From: Kitasatospora herbaricolor
GTDB lineage: Bacteria; Actinomycetota; Actinomycetes; Streptomycetales; Streptomycetaceae
Reading direction: 5' to 3'
Length of the DNA: 64,000 nt
NCBI RefSeq assembly: GCF_030813695.1
Contig: NZ_JAUSVA010000002.1
Coordinates: forward strand, 4,588,001 to 4,652,000
In this document: piece by piece, positions 9,768 through 18,800 of the stretch
How positions within the stretch are numbered: position 1 is the first letter of the stretch
Layout of the letters: each line of letters opens with the position of its first letter
Made by a program: the position numbers and the translations under genes
Notes under the pieces: model-generated
Databases searched by the model: none
The model's input: the letters and a program-made list of their open reading frames with translations, nothing else
What the model was told of the DNA's origin: nothing

Positions 9768-10933
9768 TCGGTCACGCGCCCGGGGACACCACCCCGGACA
9801 CCACCGGGCCCGGCCTGGCGGCCAGGCTCGACGCCGTGGCGGACGGGCTGTCCGGCAGGCTGGCGGCGGAGGAGCCCGGGCTGCGCGCCGAGGAGTACGA
9901 GCGGGACGCCGGCGCCGTCCTCACCGCGCTGAAGGACACCCGCGCCACCACCATGCTCGTCCCGTCCGACTGCGGTGGCCGAGGTGCCTCGGCGGCGGAT
10001 GCCGTCCGGTTCCAGCGCGCTCTGGGCACCCTGGCGCCGTCGGCGGCGATCGCCAGCACGATGCACCACTACAAGATCGCCGCGCTCGGCGGTGTCGCGG
10101 CCGCCGGGGACGAGCACGCCCGGGCGATCCTCACCGACCTCGCCCGCGGCGCCGAACTGGTCGCCTCGGGCGGCGCGGAGTCCGTCCCCGGCAAGGACCT
10201 CCGCAGCCTCGGCAGCCGGGCCGTCCGCGACGGCGACGACTACCTGGTCACCGGGGTGAAGCGGCCCTGCTCGCTCTCCACCAGCATGACCACGATGTCC
10301 CTGATGGTCGAGCTGCGTTCGCCCGAGGGGGAGAGCGAGGGCTTCGCGCAGGCCTTCGTCCCCGCCGGCGCGCCGGGGCTGGAGCGGGAGCCGTTCTGGC
10401 GCAGCCCGGTCTTCCTCGCCGCCGAGAGCCACGCGGTGCGGCTCTCCGGCGTCCGGGTGCCGCGGGGCCGGGTCTTCCCGCTCCGGGGCGAGCCGGGCCG
10501 CCGGTTCGCCACCGACTGCTACACCTGGTTCCAGCTGCTCGTCGCCGCCTCCTACCTCGGCGTCGCCACCTGCCTGGCACAGGCCACGGCGCCGGAGCGG
10601 CGGGCCGGCTCGCGCGGCTGGACCGAGGCCGCGGCGCGGCTCGACCGGCTGGAAGCCGGCCTGCTGGACGCGGCGCACGCGGTCGACCGGGGCGCCGGCG
10701 CAGCTGAGCGCCTCAATCTGGCCGTCCGGGCGCGGGACGCCGTCGAGGACGAGGTGGGCGCCGTCGGTGGCCTGCTGCTGCGCTCGGCCGGCGGCGGCTC
10801 GTTCGCGCGCACCGGCTTCTTCACCCTGCTCGCCGGCGGCCTGCACGCGATCGCCTTCCACCCGCCGCAGCGCGGCGCGCGCGAGGGCATCGGCCTGGAA
10901 CCGCTGGACCCGCGATCCAAGGACAAGCACTGA
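9764..10933 (+). CDS. Acyl-CoA-dehydrogenase-like flavoprotein
   Basis: 389-residue protein of the acyl-CoA dehydrogenase fold. The middle-domain stretch SGGAESVPGKDLRSLGSRAV and the following TGVKRPCSLSTSMT are typical of secondary-metabolite relatives. I cannot see an obvious catalytic glutamate in the usual C-terminal place with confidence. The start GTG at 9764 overlaps the ligase stop (GTGA), and the stop overlaps the next start (TGATG). It probably desaturates an acyl group made by the preceding ligase, on CoA or on the free carrier protein. Flavin-dependent N- or C-oxidation is an alternative seen in this fold, and the PaiB-like neighbour could then supply reduced flavin. Confidence 0.82.
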   Translation: MIGHAPGDTTPDTTGPGLAARLDAVADGLSGRLAAEEPGLRAEEYERDAGAVLTALKDTRATTMLVPSDCGGRGASAADAVRFQRALGTLAPSAAIASTMHHYKIAALGGVAAAGDEHARAILTDLARGAELVASGGAESVPGKDLRSLGSRAVRDGDDYLVTGVKRPCSLSTSMTTMSLMVELRSPEGESEGFAQAFVPAGAPGLEREPFWRSPVFLAAESHAVRLSGVRVPRGRVFPLRGEPGRRFATDCYTWFQLLVAASYLGVATCLAQATAPERRAGSRGWTEAAARLDRLEAGLLDAAHAVDRGAGAAERLNLAVRARDAVEDEVGAVGGLLLRSAGGGSFARTGFFTLLAGGLHAIAFHPPQRGAREGIGLEPLDPRSKDKH

Positions 10934-11562
10934 TGTACACCAGAGAACACTTCAGCCTGCCGCCGGAAGCCGTGCACGAGTTCGTGCGCGCCCGCTCGTT
11001 CGGCGTCCTCGCCACCTGCCACCAGGGGCGGGTGTTCACCTCCCCGCTGCCCGTCGACCTGCGGGTGGACGAGGACGGCGAGCTGTTCGTCGCCGGGCAC
11101 GTCGCCCGGGCCAACGGGATGTCGAAGGCCTTCGGCTCCGCCCCGCCCGCGACCCTCACGGTGCTCGGCCCGGACAGCTACGTGCCGGCCGAGTGGTTCG
11201 GCACCCGCAGCCGCATCCCGACCTGGTTCTACTGCGCCGTGGAGATCTCCGGGCGGCTCGAACTCAGCGACCCGGCCCGCACCCGCGCCGACATCGAGGT
11301 GCTGATCGACCGGCTGCAGCGGCGTACCGTCGAAGGCTCCTCCTGGACGCTGGACGAGATCCCCGCCGACCTCACCACCTCGTACCTGCGGAACATCGTG
11401 GGCTTCCGGTTGACCGGCCTCGACCTGGCCTCCTGCTTCCGGCTGAACCAGAACAAGGACGGCATGGAGAGCCTCGCCGAGGCCCTGACCACCAGCGACG
11501 TCGCCGCCCGCCAGGAGCTCGCGGACCTGGTCCGCCGGCCGCCGACCGCCCCCGCCGGATGA
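10933..11562 (+). CDS. PaiB-family FMN-binding protein
   Basis: 209-residue split-barrel protein of the PaiB / FMN-binding negative regulator family. It starts MYTREHFSLPPEAVHEFV and has the family landmarks ATCHQGRVFTSPLP, GHVARAN, LGPDSYVPAEWF and PTWFYCAVEI. PaiB relatives bind FMN or related cofactors. Some are annotated as transcription regulators, others probably act as small redox or haem/flavin proteins. Overlaps by one base on its left side (TGATG) and by four bases (ATGA) with the NRPS on its right place it firmly in the operon. A flavin-handling partner of the dehydrogenase is more likely than a regulator, but this is inference. Confidence 0.75.
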   Translation: MYTREHFSLPPEAVHEFVRARSFGVLATCHQGRVFTSPLPVDLRVDEDGELFVAGHVARANGMSKAFGSAPPATLTVLGPDSYVPAEWFGTRSRIPTWFYCAVEISGRLELSDPARTRADIEVLIDRLQRRTVEGSSWTLDEIPADLTTSYLRNIVGFRLTGLDLASCFRLNQNKDGMESLAEALTTSDVAARQELADLVRRPPTAPAG

Positions 11563-14500
11563 CCGCCGACCCGGTCCGGACGGACGCCCTCGCCCGGTTG
11601 CTGGACCTCGACCCGACCCGCCGCACCGCCGTCGAGTGGTGCGGCCGGGCCCTGACGTACGCGCAGCTCGCGACGGCCGTCGACGACCTCGCCCGCCGGC
11701 TGGTGGAGCTGGGCGCGCCCCGGACCAACGTGCTGGTCCTCGGCCCGCTCAGCCCGGCCTACCTGGTCGGGCTGCTGGCGGCGCTGCGCTGCGGGGCCGT
11801 CCCGGTGCCGGTCGACGCCGGGACGACGGCGGACCGGTACGCCTGGACCGAGCGGGCCGCCCGCCCGTCCGTCGTGCTGAGCAGCGACGTCTCCACCGTC
11901 ACGCAGTACCGCGGCACCCACGACGCGCCCGAGCTGGTGCTGGACGCGGCCACCGGCCGGACGGTCCTGGACACCCCCGCCGGGGCGCCGGCTGCCGCCC
12001 GCCTGCACCGCTACCCCGACCCGGACGCCGGCTACCTCATCCCGACCTCGGGATCGACCGGAGCCGCCAAGGCCGTGGTGGGCAGCCGGACCGGGCTGCA
12101 CGCGTTCCTGACGTGGTTCTCGGGCGAGTTCGCGCTCGGCCCGCTGGACGTCTGCGCCGCCGTCACCCGGGTCAGCTTCGACCCCTCGCTGCGCGAACTG
12201 CTGGCCGTGCTGACCGCGGGCGGCACCCTCTGCCTGCCCGAGGCCGACGCCCAGCTGGACCTGCTCACGCTCGGCGGCCACCTGGCCCGCAACCGGGCCA
12301 CCATCGCCTTCCTGGTCCCCTCCCTGGCGCGCCGGGTCGCGGACGGGCTGCGGACCGCGGGCACCCGGCTGGACCACCTGCGGTACGCCTTCTTCGCCGG
12401 CGAGGTGCTGCCGGCCCGGGTGGTCGAGCAGTGGTCCGAACTCGCTCCGGACGCCGAGCTGGTGAACCTGTACGGGATGACCGAGGGAACCCTCGCGCAG
12501 CTCTACCGGCGGGACGTCCGGGCCGGGGACGCCAGGCGGACGACGGGCCTGCCGGTCGGCCGGCCCCGCCCGGGCGTCTCGGTGGAGCTCGACCGGCCGG
12601 ACGCCGACGGGCGCGGCGAGGTGCTCATCACCTCGGCGGCCCCGGCGCTGGGCCTGCTCGCCGAGGGCCCCGGGCCGCGCCCGGGGACGCTGCGCGTCGA
12701 GCCGATGGCCGGGGCCCTGCGCACCGGCGACATCGGCTGCTGGACCGAGGACGGCGAGCTGGTGGTGGCCGGCCGGGTCGGCAACGACCTCAAGGTGTCC
12801 GGCCGGCGCGTCTCCTTCCACCGCTTCGTGGACGAGGTCGAGGAACTGGCCGACGTACGGCAGTGCGTGGTCGTCGACCGGCAGGGCCCGCAGGCCTTCG
12901 TCGGCACGGTGGACCTCGCCCCCGGCCAGGACCGGTCGCTGCACGAGCGGATCCGCGACGTCGCCAAGCGCCTCGGGCTGCCCAGGCCCGCCGTCCACCT
13001 GCGCGCGGAGTTGCCGCTGCTGCGCAGCGGCAAGGTGGACCGGATCGCCCTGGCCGCGTCCGTGGCCGACCGGCCGGAGCCCGCTGCGGCGGTGGAGCAG
13101 GACGCCGACGTCACCACCGTGCTGCGCGGGCTGCTCGGCCTCGGGCCCGAGGACCCCGCCGACGTCTCCTTCGTGGACGCCGGCCTCTCCTCGCTGGACA
13201 TGATGGAGTTCGTGCTGGAGGTCAACCGGCGCTACGGCTCGGAGTTGACCGTCCAGGCCTGCTTCGCCCGGCGTGACGTGGCCTCGCTCGCCCGGGCGCT
13301 GGAACGCGCCGGCCGGGCCGCCCCGGTGGACGGGACCGACCCGGCGCCGGCGGCCGCCGGCGGGCCGCCGACGCCCGGCCCGGACGGTGCCGAGGTGCCG
13401 TTGTCGACCCGGCAGATCGCCTACGTGGCGACCTGCATGGCCGACGGCAACGCCAACTGGTGCAACCTCTCCCGGGAGATCCCGCTCGACCGGGTCGTGA
13501 CACCGCAGGAGCTGGCCGCCGCCCTCGGCACGCTGATCGCCCGCCACGACGTGCTCCGGCTCTCCCTCACGCCGGACGGCTCGCGGCAGGTCCACACCGA
13601 GGCCGCCGACCTGCGCTGCCCGGTCACCGTCCACCCGGCGCCCGCCGGCCGGCAGACCGAGGCGCAGCAGCGGGCCCGGATCCAGCAGGCCCGGGCCGAC
13701 GCGGTGGCGCCGCTGATCGACCCGACCACGGGCCCGCCGCTGCGGGCGGCCGTGGTCCAGGAGGACGCCACCAGCTCGGTCCTGCTGGTGGCGCACCACC
13801 TGTTCGTGGACGGCCTGAGCATGGACCTGCTCGCCGCCGAGCTCCGCTCGGCCCTGCTCGGGCTGGACCTCGGCGAAGCCCCGCCGCCGACGAGCTTCCG
13901 GGACTACTGCCGGGCCACCCGGCGTGCCTCGAGCGGCCGGACGCCGGACGCCGACCACTGGGATCGGTTGCTGGCCGGCGCCGAACAGGTCGAGCTGGCG
14001 GAGGGCACCGGCCCGGACGCCCGCGAGGGCGAGATCACCTCGCGCCCGTTCGGCGTCACCGGCGCCCGGACGGCCCACCGGCTCGCGGCCGCGAGCGGGG
14101 TCTCGGTCTTCTCGGTCGTGCTGGCCGCCTTCGACCGGGCGGTCACCCGGACCTTCGGGCCGCACCCGCTGACCATCGTGGTCCCGGTGCAGATCCGCGA
14201 GGGCACCCGGGCCTCCGCCGCCGGGATGTTCATGAGCCAACTCATCGTCCGCGGTGCCGGATCGAACTCGCTGTCGGACAACGCCCGTGAATTCTCGCAG
14301 CAGTTGGAGGACGGCACCGAGCGGAGCGGCTGGGAGTTCGACCAGCGGGTCGAGGCCCTCGGGCTGACCGGCTCGGACTGCTTCCCGCTCTCCACCGTGC
14401 TGTTCAACCAGCATCCCAAGCGGCGCGGCCTGCGGGTCCGCGACCTCGGGGCCTGGCAGCCGCGCCCGCTCGGGCGCACCCTGCGCTACCAGCTCCAGGG

Positions 14501-14651
14501 CGAACTCCAGGTCTCGGGCTCGGAGATGGCCCTGACCTACTACTACCGGCGCGGGATCGGCGTCGCCGGGCCCGACGTGATCGACCGGCTCCACACCCAC
14601 GTCCTCGCGGAACTGTCCGCGGCAGGAAGGGCCTTGCATGGCGAACAATGA
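11559..14651 (+). CDS. Nonribosomal peptide synthetase, A-T-C
   Basis: 1030-residue synthetase. The adenylation domain covers about 1-510: A3 TSGSTGAAKAVV, A4 FDPSLREL, A5 NLYGMTEG, A10 SGKVDR. By alignment the specificity residues read DPRFFALLAK. I recognise no matching code, and Arg at the third position suggests contact with an extra carboxylate. The carrier domain has GLSSLDM with the pantetheine serine at 545. The condensation domain runs from about 610 to the end, with HHLFVDG at 746-752. It starts inside the PaiB stop, and its last 14 bases overlap the decarboxylase. Ending in C rather than TE means the chain passes to the next proteins. It activates a first building block and joins it to an acceptor, possibly the carbapenam or a cysteinyl carrier. 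Confidence 0.9.
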   Translation: MTADPVRTDALARLLDLDPTRRTAVEWCGRALTYAQLATAVDDLARRLVELGAPRTNVLVLGPLSPAYLVGLLAALRCGAVPVPVDAGTTADRYAWTERAARPSVVLSSDVSTVTQYRGTHDAPELVLDAATGRTVLDTPAGAPAAARLHRYPDPDAGYLIPTSGSTGAAKAVVGSRTGLHAFLTWFSGEFALGPLDVCAAVTRVSFDPSLRELLAVLTAGGTLCLPEADAQLDLLTLGGHLARNRATIAFLVPSLARRVADGLRTAGTRLDHLRYAFFAGEVLPARVVEQWSELAPDAELVNLYGMTEGTLAQLYRRDVRAGDARRTTGLPVGRPRPGVSVELDRPDADGRGEVLITSAAPALGLLAEGPGPRPGTLRVEPMAGALRTGDIGCWTEDGELVVAGRVGNDLKVSGRRVSFHRFVDEVEELADVRQCVVVDRQGPQAFVGTVDLAPGQDRSLHERIRDVAKRLGLPRPAVHLRAELPLLRSGKVDRIALAASVADRPEPAAAVEQDADVTTVLRGLLGLGPEDPADVSFVDAGLSSLDMMEFVLEVNRRYGSELTVQACFARRDVASLARALERAGRAAPVDGTDPAPAAAGGPPTPGPDGAEVPLSTRQIAYVATCMADGNANWCNLSREIPLDRVVTPQELAAALGTLIARHDVLRLSLTPDGSRQVHTEAADLRCPVTVHPAPAGRQTEAQQRARIQQARADAVAPLIDPTTGPPLRAAVVQEDATSSVLLVAHHLFVDGLSMDLLAAELRSALLGLDLGEAPPPTSFRDYCRATRRASSGRTPDADHWDRLLAGAEQVELAEGTGPDAREGEITSRPFGVTGARTAHRLAAASGVSVFSVVLAAFDRAVTRTFGPHPLTIVVPVQIREGTRASAAGMFMSQLIVRGAGSNSLSDNAREFSQQLEDGTERSGWEFDQRVEALGLTGSDCFPLSTVLFNQHPKRRGLRVRDLGAWQPRPLGRTLRYQLQGELQVSGSEMALTYYYRRGIGVAGPDVIDRLHTHVLAELSAAGRALHGEQ

Positions 14652-15819
14652 GGCGACCGAGCTCACCGACGACGAGGCCCGGCTCCTCGTGCACCGGGCC
14701 GGCGGGACACCCGTGTACGTGTACAGCCGGGAGGCCCTGCGGGCCGCCGCCCGACGGGTCCGCGCCGCGTCGGTGCCGGGCGCGGCGGTCTACTACTCCC
14801 TGAAGGCCAACCCGCACCCCGGTGTGGTGGCGGCGCTGGCCCCGCTGGTGGACGGCTTCGACGTCTGCTCGACGGCCGAGATGGAGACCGCGCTGAACGC
14901 CGGGACACCGCCCCGGGACATCCTGTTCACCGGCCCGGCGAAGTCCTGGGCGGAGGCGGCCTCCGCGCTGGCGGCCGGGATCGCGGTGACCGTCGAATCC
15001 CCGGCGCAGGCACGGCTGTTCGCCGAGGTGGCCGGCCGGCTCGGGGTCACCGGACGGGCCGTCGTCCGGCTCAACACGCCCTACCCCGGCCGCACCCCTG
15101 ACGCCGCCCCGTCGCCGAACCAGTTCGGCATCCCCGACGAGGACTTCGCCGAGGTCGTCGAGGTGCTGCGCGGCTCGCCGATGGCCCTCACCGGGCTGCA
15201 CATGTTCTGGGGCTCGCAGTACTCCGACGCCGGGGTGATCCGGGCCGCCCGGATCACCGCGCTGGAGCGCGCCCGGAAGCTCGCCGAGCGGTACGGCCTG
15301 GCCTTCGAGCTGGTCTCGGTCGGCGGCGGCATCGCGATGCCCTGGTGCGACCGGGACGCCCCGGTGGACTGGGACGGCCTGCGGGCCGTCGGCGAGTACC
15401 CGGAGGTCCCCGGCGAGGGGGGCCCGGCCACGGTGGTGTGCGAGTACGGCCGGTCGCTGGTCGGTCCGGCCGGCAGCCTGCTGGCCACCGTGCTGGACAC
15501 CAAGACCGTCGGCGACCGGCGCTACGTCCTGGTCGACGCCGGGATGAACCACATGATGATCGCGAGCCGCCTGGTGGCGGGCGCGGGGCGGGGCGAGCCG
15601 TCGGTCCGGGTGGTCGGCGCGAGGAATCCGGACGAGCTGAGCCCCGCGTACGTGACCGGTCCGCTCTGCTCGCAGCTGGACGTCCTCGCCGAGAACGTGC
15701 TGCTGCCCGCCGTGGAGGTCGGCGACACCCTGGTGTTCTCGGGTGTGGGCGCCTACGGACCGACGTTCAGCCCCAGCGGATTCCTCAGCCGCGACAAGGT
15801 CGGAGAGATCGTCCACTGA
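14638..15819 (+). CDS. Fold-type III PLP-dependent decarboxylase
   Basis: 393-residue alanine-racemase-fold decarboxylase (diaminopimelate/ornithine decarboxylase group). PLP-lysine motif YYSLKANPHP, HMFWGSQ, SVGGGI (phosphate loop), CEYGRSLVGPAG and the dimer-interface motif PLCSQLDVLAEN with GAYG near the end are all present. The ATG at 14638 lies within the NRPS end and follows AGGAAGG. The next gene starts one base after its stop. Relatives in clusters (BtrK in butirosin) decarboxylate a carrier-bound amino acid; others act on free ornithine, lysine or arginine. Its place between two synthetases fits a carrier-bound substrate or a decarboxylated diamine building block. Making a cysteamine-type unit is also possible. 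Confidence 0.88.
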   Translation: MANNEATELTDDEARLLVHRAGGTPVYVYSREALRAAARRVRAASVPGAAVYYSLKANPHPGVVAALAPLVDGFDVCSTAEMETALNAGTPPRDILFTGPAKSWAEAASALAAGIAVTVESPAQARLFAEVAGRLGVTGRAVVRLNTPYPGRTPDAAPSPNQFGIPDEDFAEVVEVLRGSPMALTGLHMFWGSQYSDAGVIRAARITALERARKLAERYGLAFELVSVGGGIAMPWCDRDAPVDWDGLRAVGEYPEVPGEGGPATVVCEYGRSLVGPAGSLLATVLDTKTVGDRRYVLVDAGMNHMMIASRLVAGAGRGEPSVRVVGARNPDELSPAYVTGPLCSQLDVLAENVLLPAVEVGDTLVFSGVGAYGPTFSPSGFLSRDKVGEIVH

Positions 15820-15820
15820 C

Positions 15821-18800
15821 ATGCATCGGACCACCATGCAGCAGAGCATCCCGCAGCAGACCAACCCGCCGCAGACCGACCCGCCGCAGGCCGTCCCCGG
15901 CCACGGCGGCGGACCGCAGCACGACCGCGGACCGGCCGCGACCACGCCCGGGGCGCTGAGCCCGATCCAGCGCGCCTACCTGGTCGGGGACCAGGAGGGC
16001 CTGGAACTGCGCGGCCCCGCGCGGTACTACCTGGGCTGCGACCTGGACACCGCAAGGGTCCCCGGCATCGGCGACCGGCTGCGCCGGCTGGTGCGGGCCA
16101 ACGACGTCCTGCGGGCCGACGTGGCCGGCGACCTGTCGGTGTCCACCCTGCCCGCCGAGGCCGCGGCCGGGGCCGGCGTCGACCTCCGGCGGGTCGCCGA
16201 CGCCGACTTCGACGCGGCGAACGAGGAGGTCCGCCGGCGGTTCTCGGCCGACGACTTCGCGTTCGACGGACGGCGGCAGTTCGAGGTCGTCGTGGTGAGC
16301 TCGGACCTACGGGCGCGGCTGCACCTGGTGTACGCCCTCTGGCTGATGGACGCGGCCTCGCTCGGCCTCTTCCTGGCCGGTCTGGTCCGGGACGAGGACG
16401 AGACCGCCCGCACCGACGCGCCGCCCGCCGCCCGGGCCACGCCCCGCCGGGACCGCTCCGAGCGCGACCGGCGGTTCTGGCGCGAGCGGGCAGCGGCCCT
16501 CCCGGACGCCGCCGAGCTGCCGCTTCGGCCCGACTGGCGGCAGGCCGGCCCGGGCGTGACGCACCGGATGGTCACCGTGGAGGCACCCGCGGCCGCCCGC
16601 CTCCTGCGGACGGCGAAGGCCCACGGCCTCACCCTCCCGATGGTCTGCCTCGCGGCCTACGGCGCCGTCCTCGGACGGCTCGGCGGCGGGACCGCCCACA
16701 CCGTGACCGTCCTGCACTCGCGGCGGACCACGCCGCCGGCCCCCGACAGCCTGGGCAACCACGGCAGCACCATGCCGCTGGAGGTCCCGGCGACGGACGG
16801 GCAGAGCTTCCTCGAACTCGCCAGGGCCGTGCAGGCGCAGTACCTGGTGCAGGCCGTGCACGGCTCGCTCAGCGGCGCCGAGATCGCCCGGCTCGCCGAC
16901 CCCGGTGGCGACCTGCGCCGGCTGCCCCACCCGTTCGCCTTCACCGCCCTGGAGGTCGACGGCCGGCGCGAGGCGGAGCTCGGCCTGCGCCGGCGCTGGG
17001 ACGAGGTGCGGCTGCGGGTGCCGCAGGTGCTGATCGACCATCAGGTGGTGGTCGAGTCCGACGGCCGGCTCCGGCTGGGCTTCGACTGGCGCAGCGACGC
17101 CTTCGACCCGGGCTTCGGCGAGGACTTCGTGGACCAGTACGCCGGTCTCGTCGGGCAGCTCGCCGCGTCGGAGGAGCACTGGACCCGGGTCGCCGCGCCC
17201 GCGCCGGGGGCCTCGCCGGTCATGCCGCCGCGGACGACCGTCCAGGAGCTGGTGCACGACCGGGTGCTGCGGGTCGCGGACGGCGCCCCCGCGGCCCCGG
17301 CGGTGCACGACGCCGACGGCACTCTGACCTACGCCGAACTGGCCGGGCGGGCACGGACGCTCGCCGCGCTGCTGCTCGACGCCGGCGCGCGGCCCGGCGA
17401 CCGGGTCGCCGTGCACCTGCCGCGGGGACGCGGGCAGGTGATCGCCGTGCTCGGCGCGCTGATCGCCGGCTGCGTCTACATCCCGCTGGACCACGGCACC
17501 CCGGAGGGCCGGCTGGACAGCATCGCGCGGCGCGCGGGCGTCCGGTTCGCGGTGACCGACGACGGGACCTCCGGCGACGGGGACGGGCGATGGGCCCGGC
17601 GCGGGGCCACGACGGTGACCCTGCCGGCGGTCGCCGACGGCCGATGTCGCCCGGCCCCGGCGGGCGCCCCCGCGCCGGATCCGACCGCGTACGTCATCTT
17701 CACCTCCGGCTCGACCGGGGAGCCGAAGGGCGTGGTGATCTCGCACGCGGCCGTCCTCAACACCCTGGACGCGGTCAACGAGGAACTCGCTCTCGGCCCG
17801 GCGGACCGCGTCCTCTCGGTCTCCTCCATCGGCTTCGACCTCTCGGTGTACGACATCTTCGGGCCGCTGCTGCGCGGCGGCTCCGTGCTGATGCTCTCCG
17901 AGGGCACCGCCCGCGACCCCGCGGCCTGGGCCGAGCTGATCGACCGCCACCGGGTGACGATCTGGAACTCGGCACCCGCGCTGGCCTCGCTGCTGGCGGA
18001 GGAGGGGGCCGGGACCCCGTCCGTGCGAGCCTTCCTGCTGAGCGGCGACTGGATCCCGCCGACCCTGCCGGGAGCGCTCCAACTGCTGTCTCCCAACGCC
18101 GACATGATCAGTCTCGGCGGTGCGACCGAGGGCGCGATCTGGTCCATCGCGCACCGCATCCGCGAGGCCGACCGGGCCGGCCGCTCGATCCCCTACGGCC
18201 GGCCGCTGGCCGGTCAGGACGTCCTGGTCCTCGACGGCGCGCGGGAGGCCTGCGCCGACTGGCAGATCGGCGAGATCTGGATCGCCGGCGCCGGGGTCGC
18301 CGACGGCTACCTCAACGACCCGGCCAGGACCGAAGCCGCGTTCCTGGCCGATCCGGTGCTCGGCTGGGTCTACCGCACCGGCGACCGCGGCCGCCGGCAC
18401 CCGGACGGCGTGGTGGAGTTCCTGGGGCGCACCGACACCCAGGTCAAGCTGAACGGCCACCGGGTCGAACTGGGCGAGGTCGAGAACCTGCTGGAGGGGG
18501 CGGCCGGTGTCCGCGGCTGCGCCGCCTGCGTGCGGGGCGAGGGCCGCCGCAGGCGGGTGGTCGCCTTCGTCAGCCTCGCCCCGGACGCCCCGGCCGGCTG
18601 GCGCGAGGACGCGTACGCGGCGTTGCGGGACGCGCTGCCGCCGTACATGGTCCCGGACGCCGTCGTGGAGCTGGACGCGATCCCGTTGACCGCGAACGGC
18701 AAGGTGGACCGCCGGCAGCTGGAACGGCTGCCGCTCGACGAGGCGCCGGCGGACGCGGCGGAGCCGGCCGGGGAGGTGGCGGCCGGCGGGTCCGGCCGCT

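Noticed and set aside
8274..10933. Proline-to-pyrrole unit (PltF/PltE-like)
   Set aside because: The ligase lacks the Asp235-type residue of amino-acid-activating domains, so prolyl loading is unlikely, although a free carrier protein is present.
11229..14666. 1145-residue open frame on the minus strand across the first NRPS
   Set aside because: It is a shadow of the A-T-C gene. GC-rich third positions leave the opposite strand open. The translation is His/Arg/Gly/Gln-rich with no motifs.
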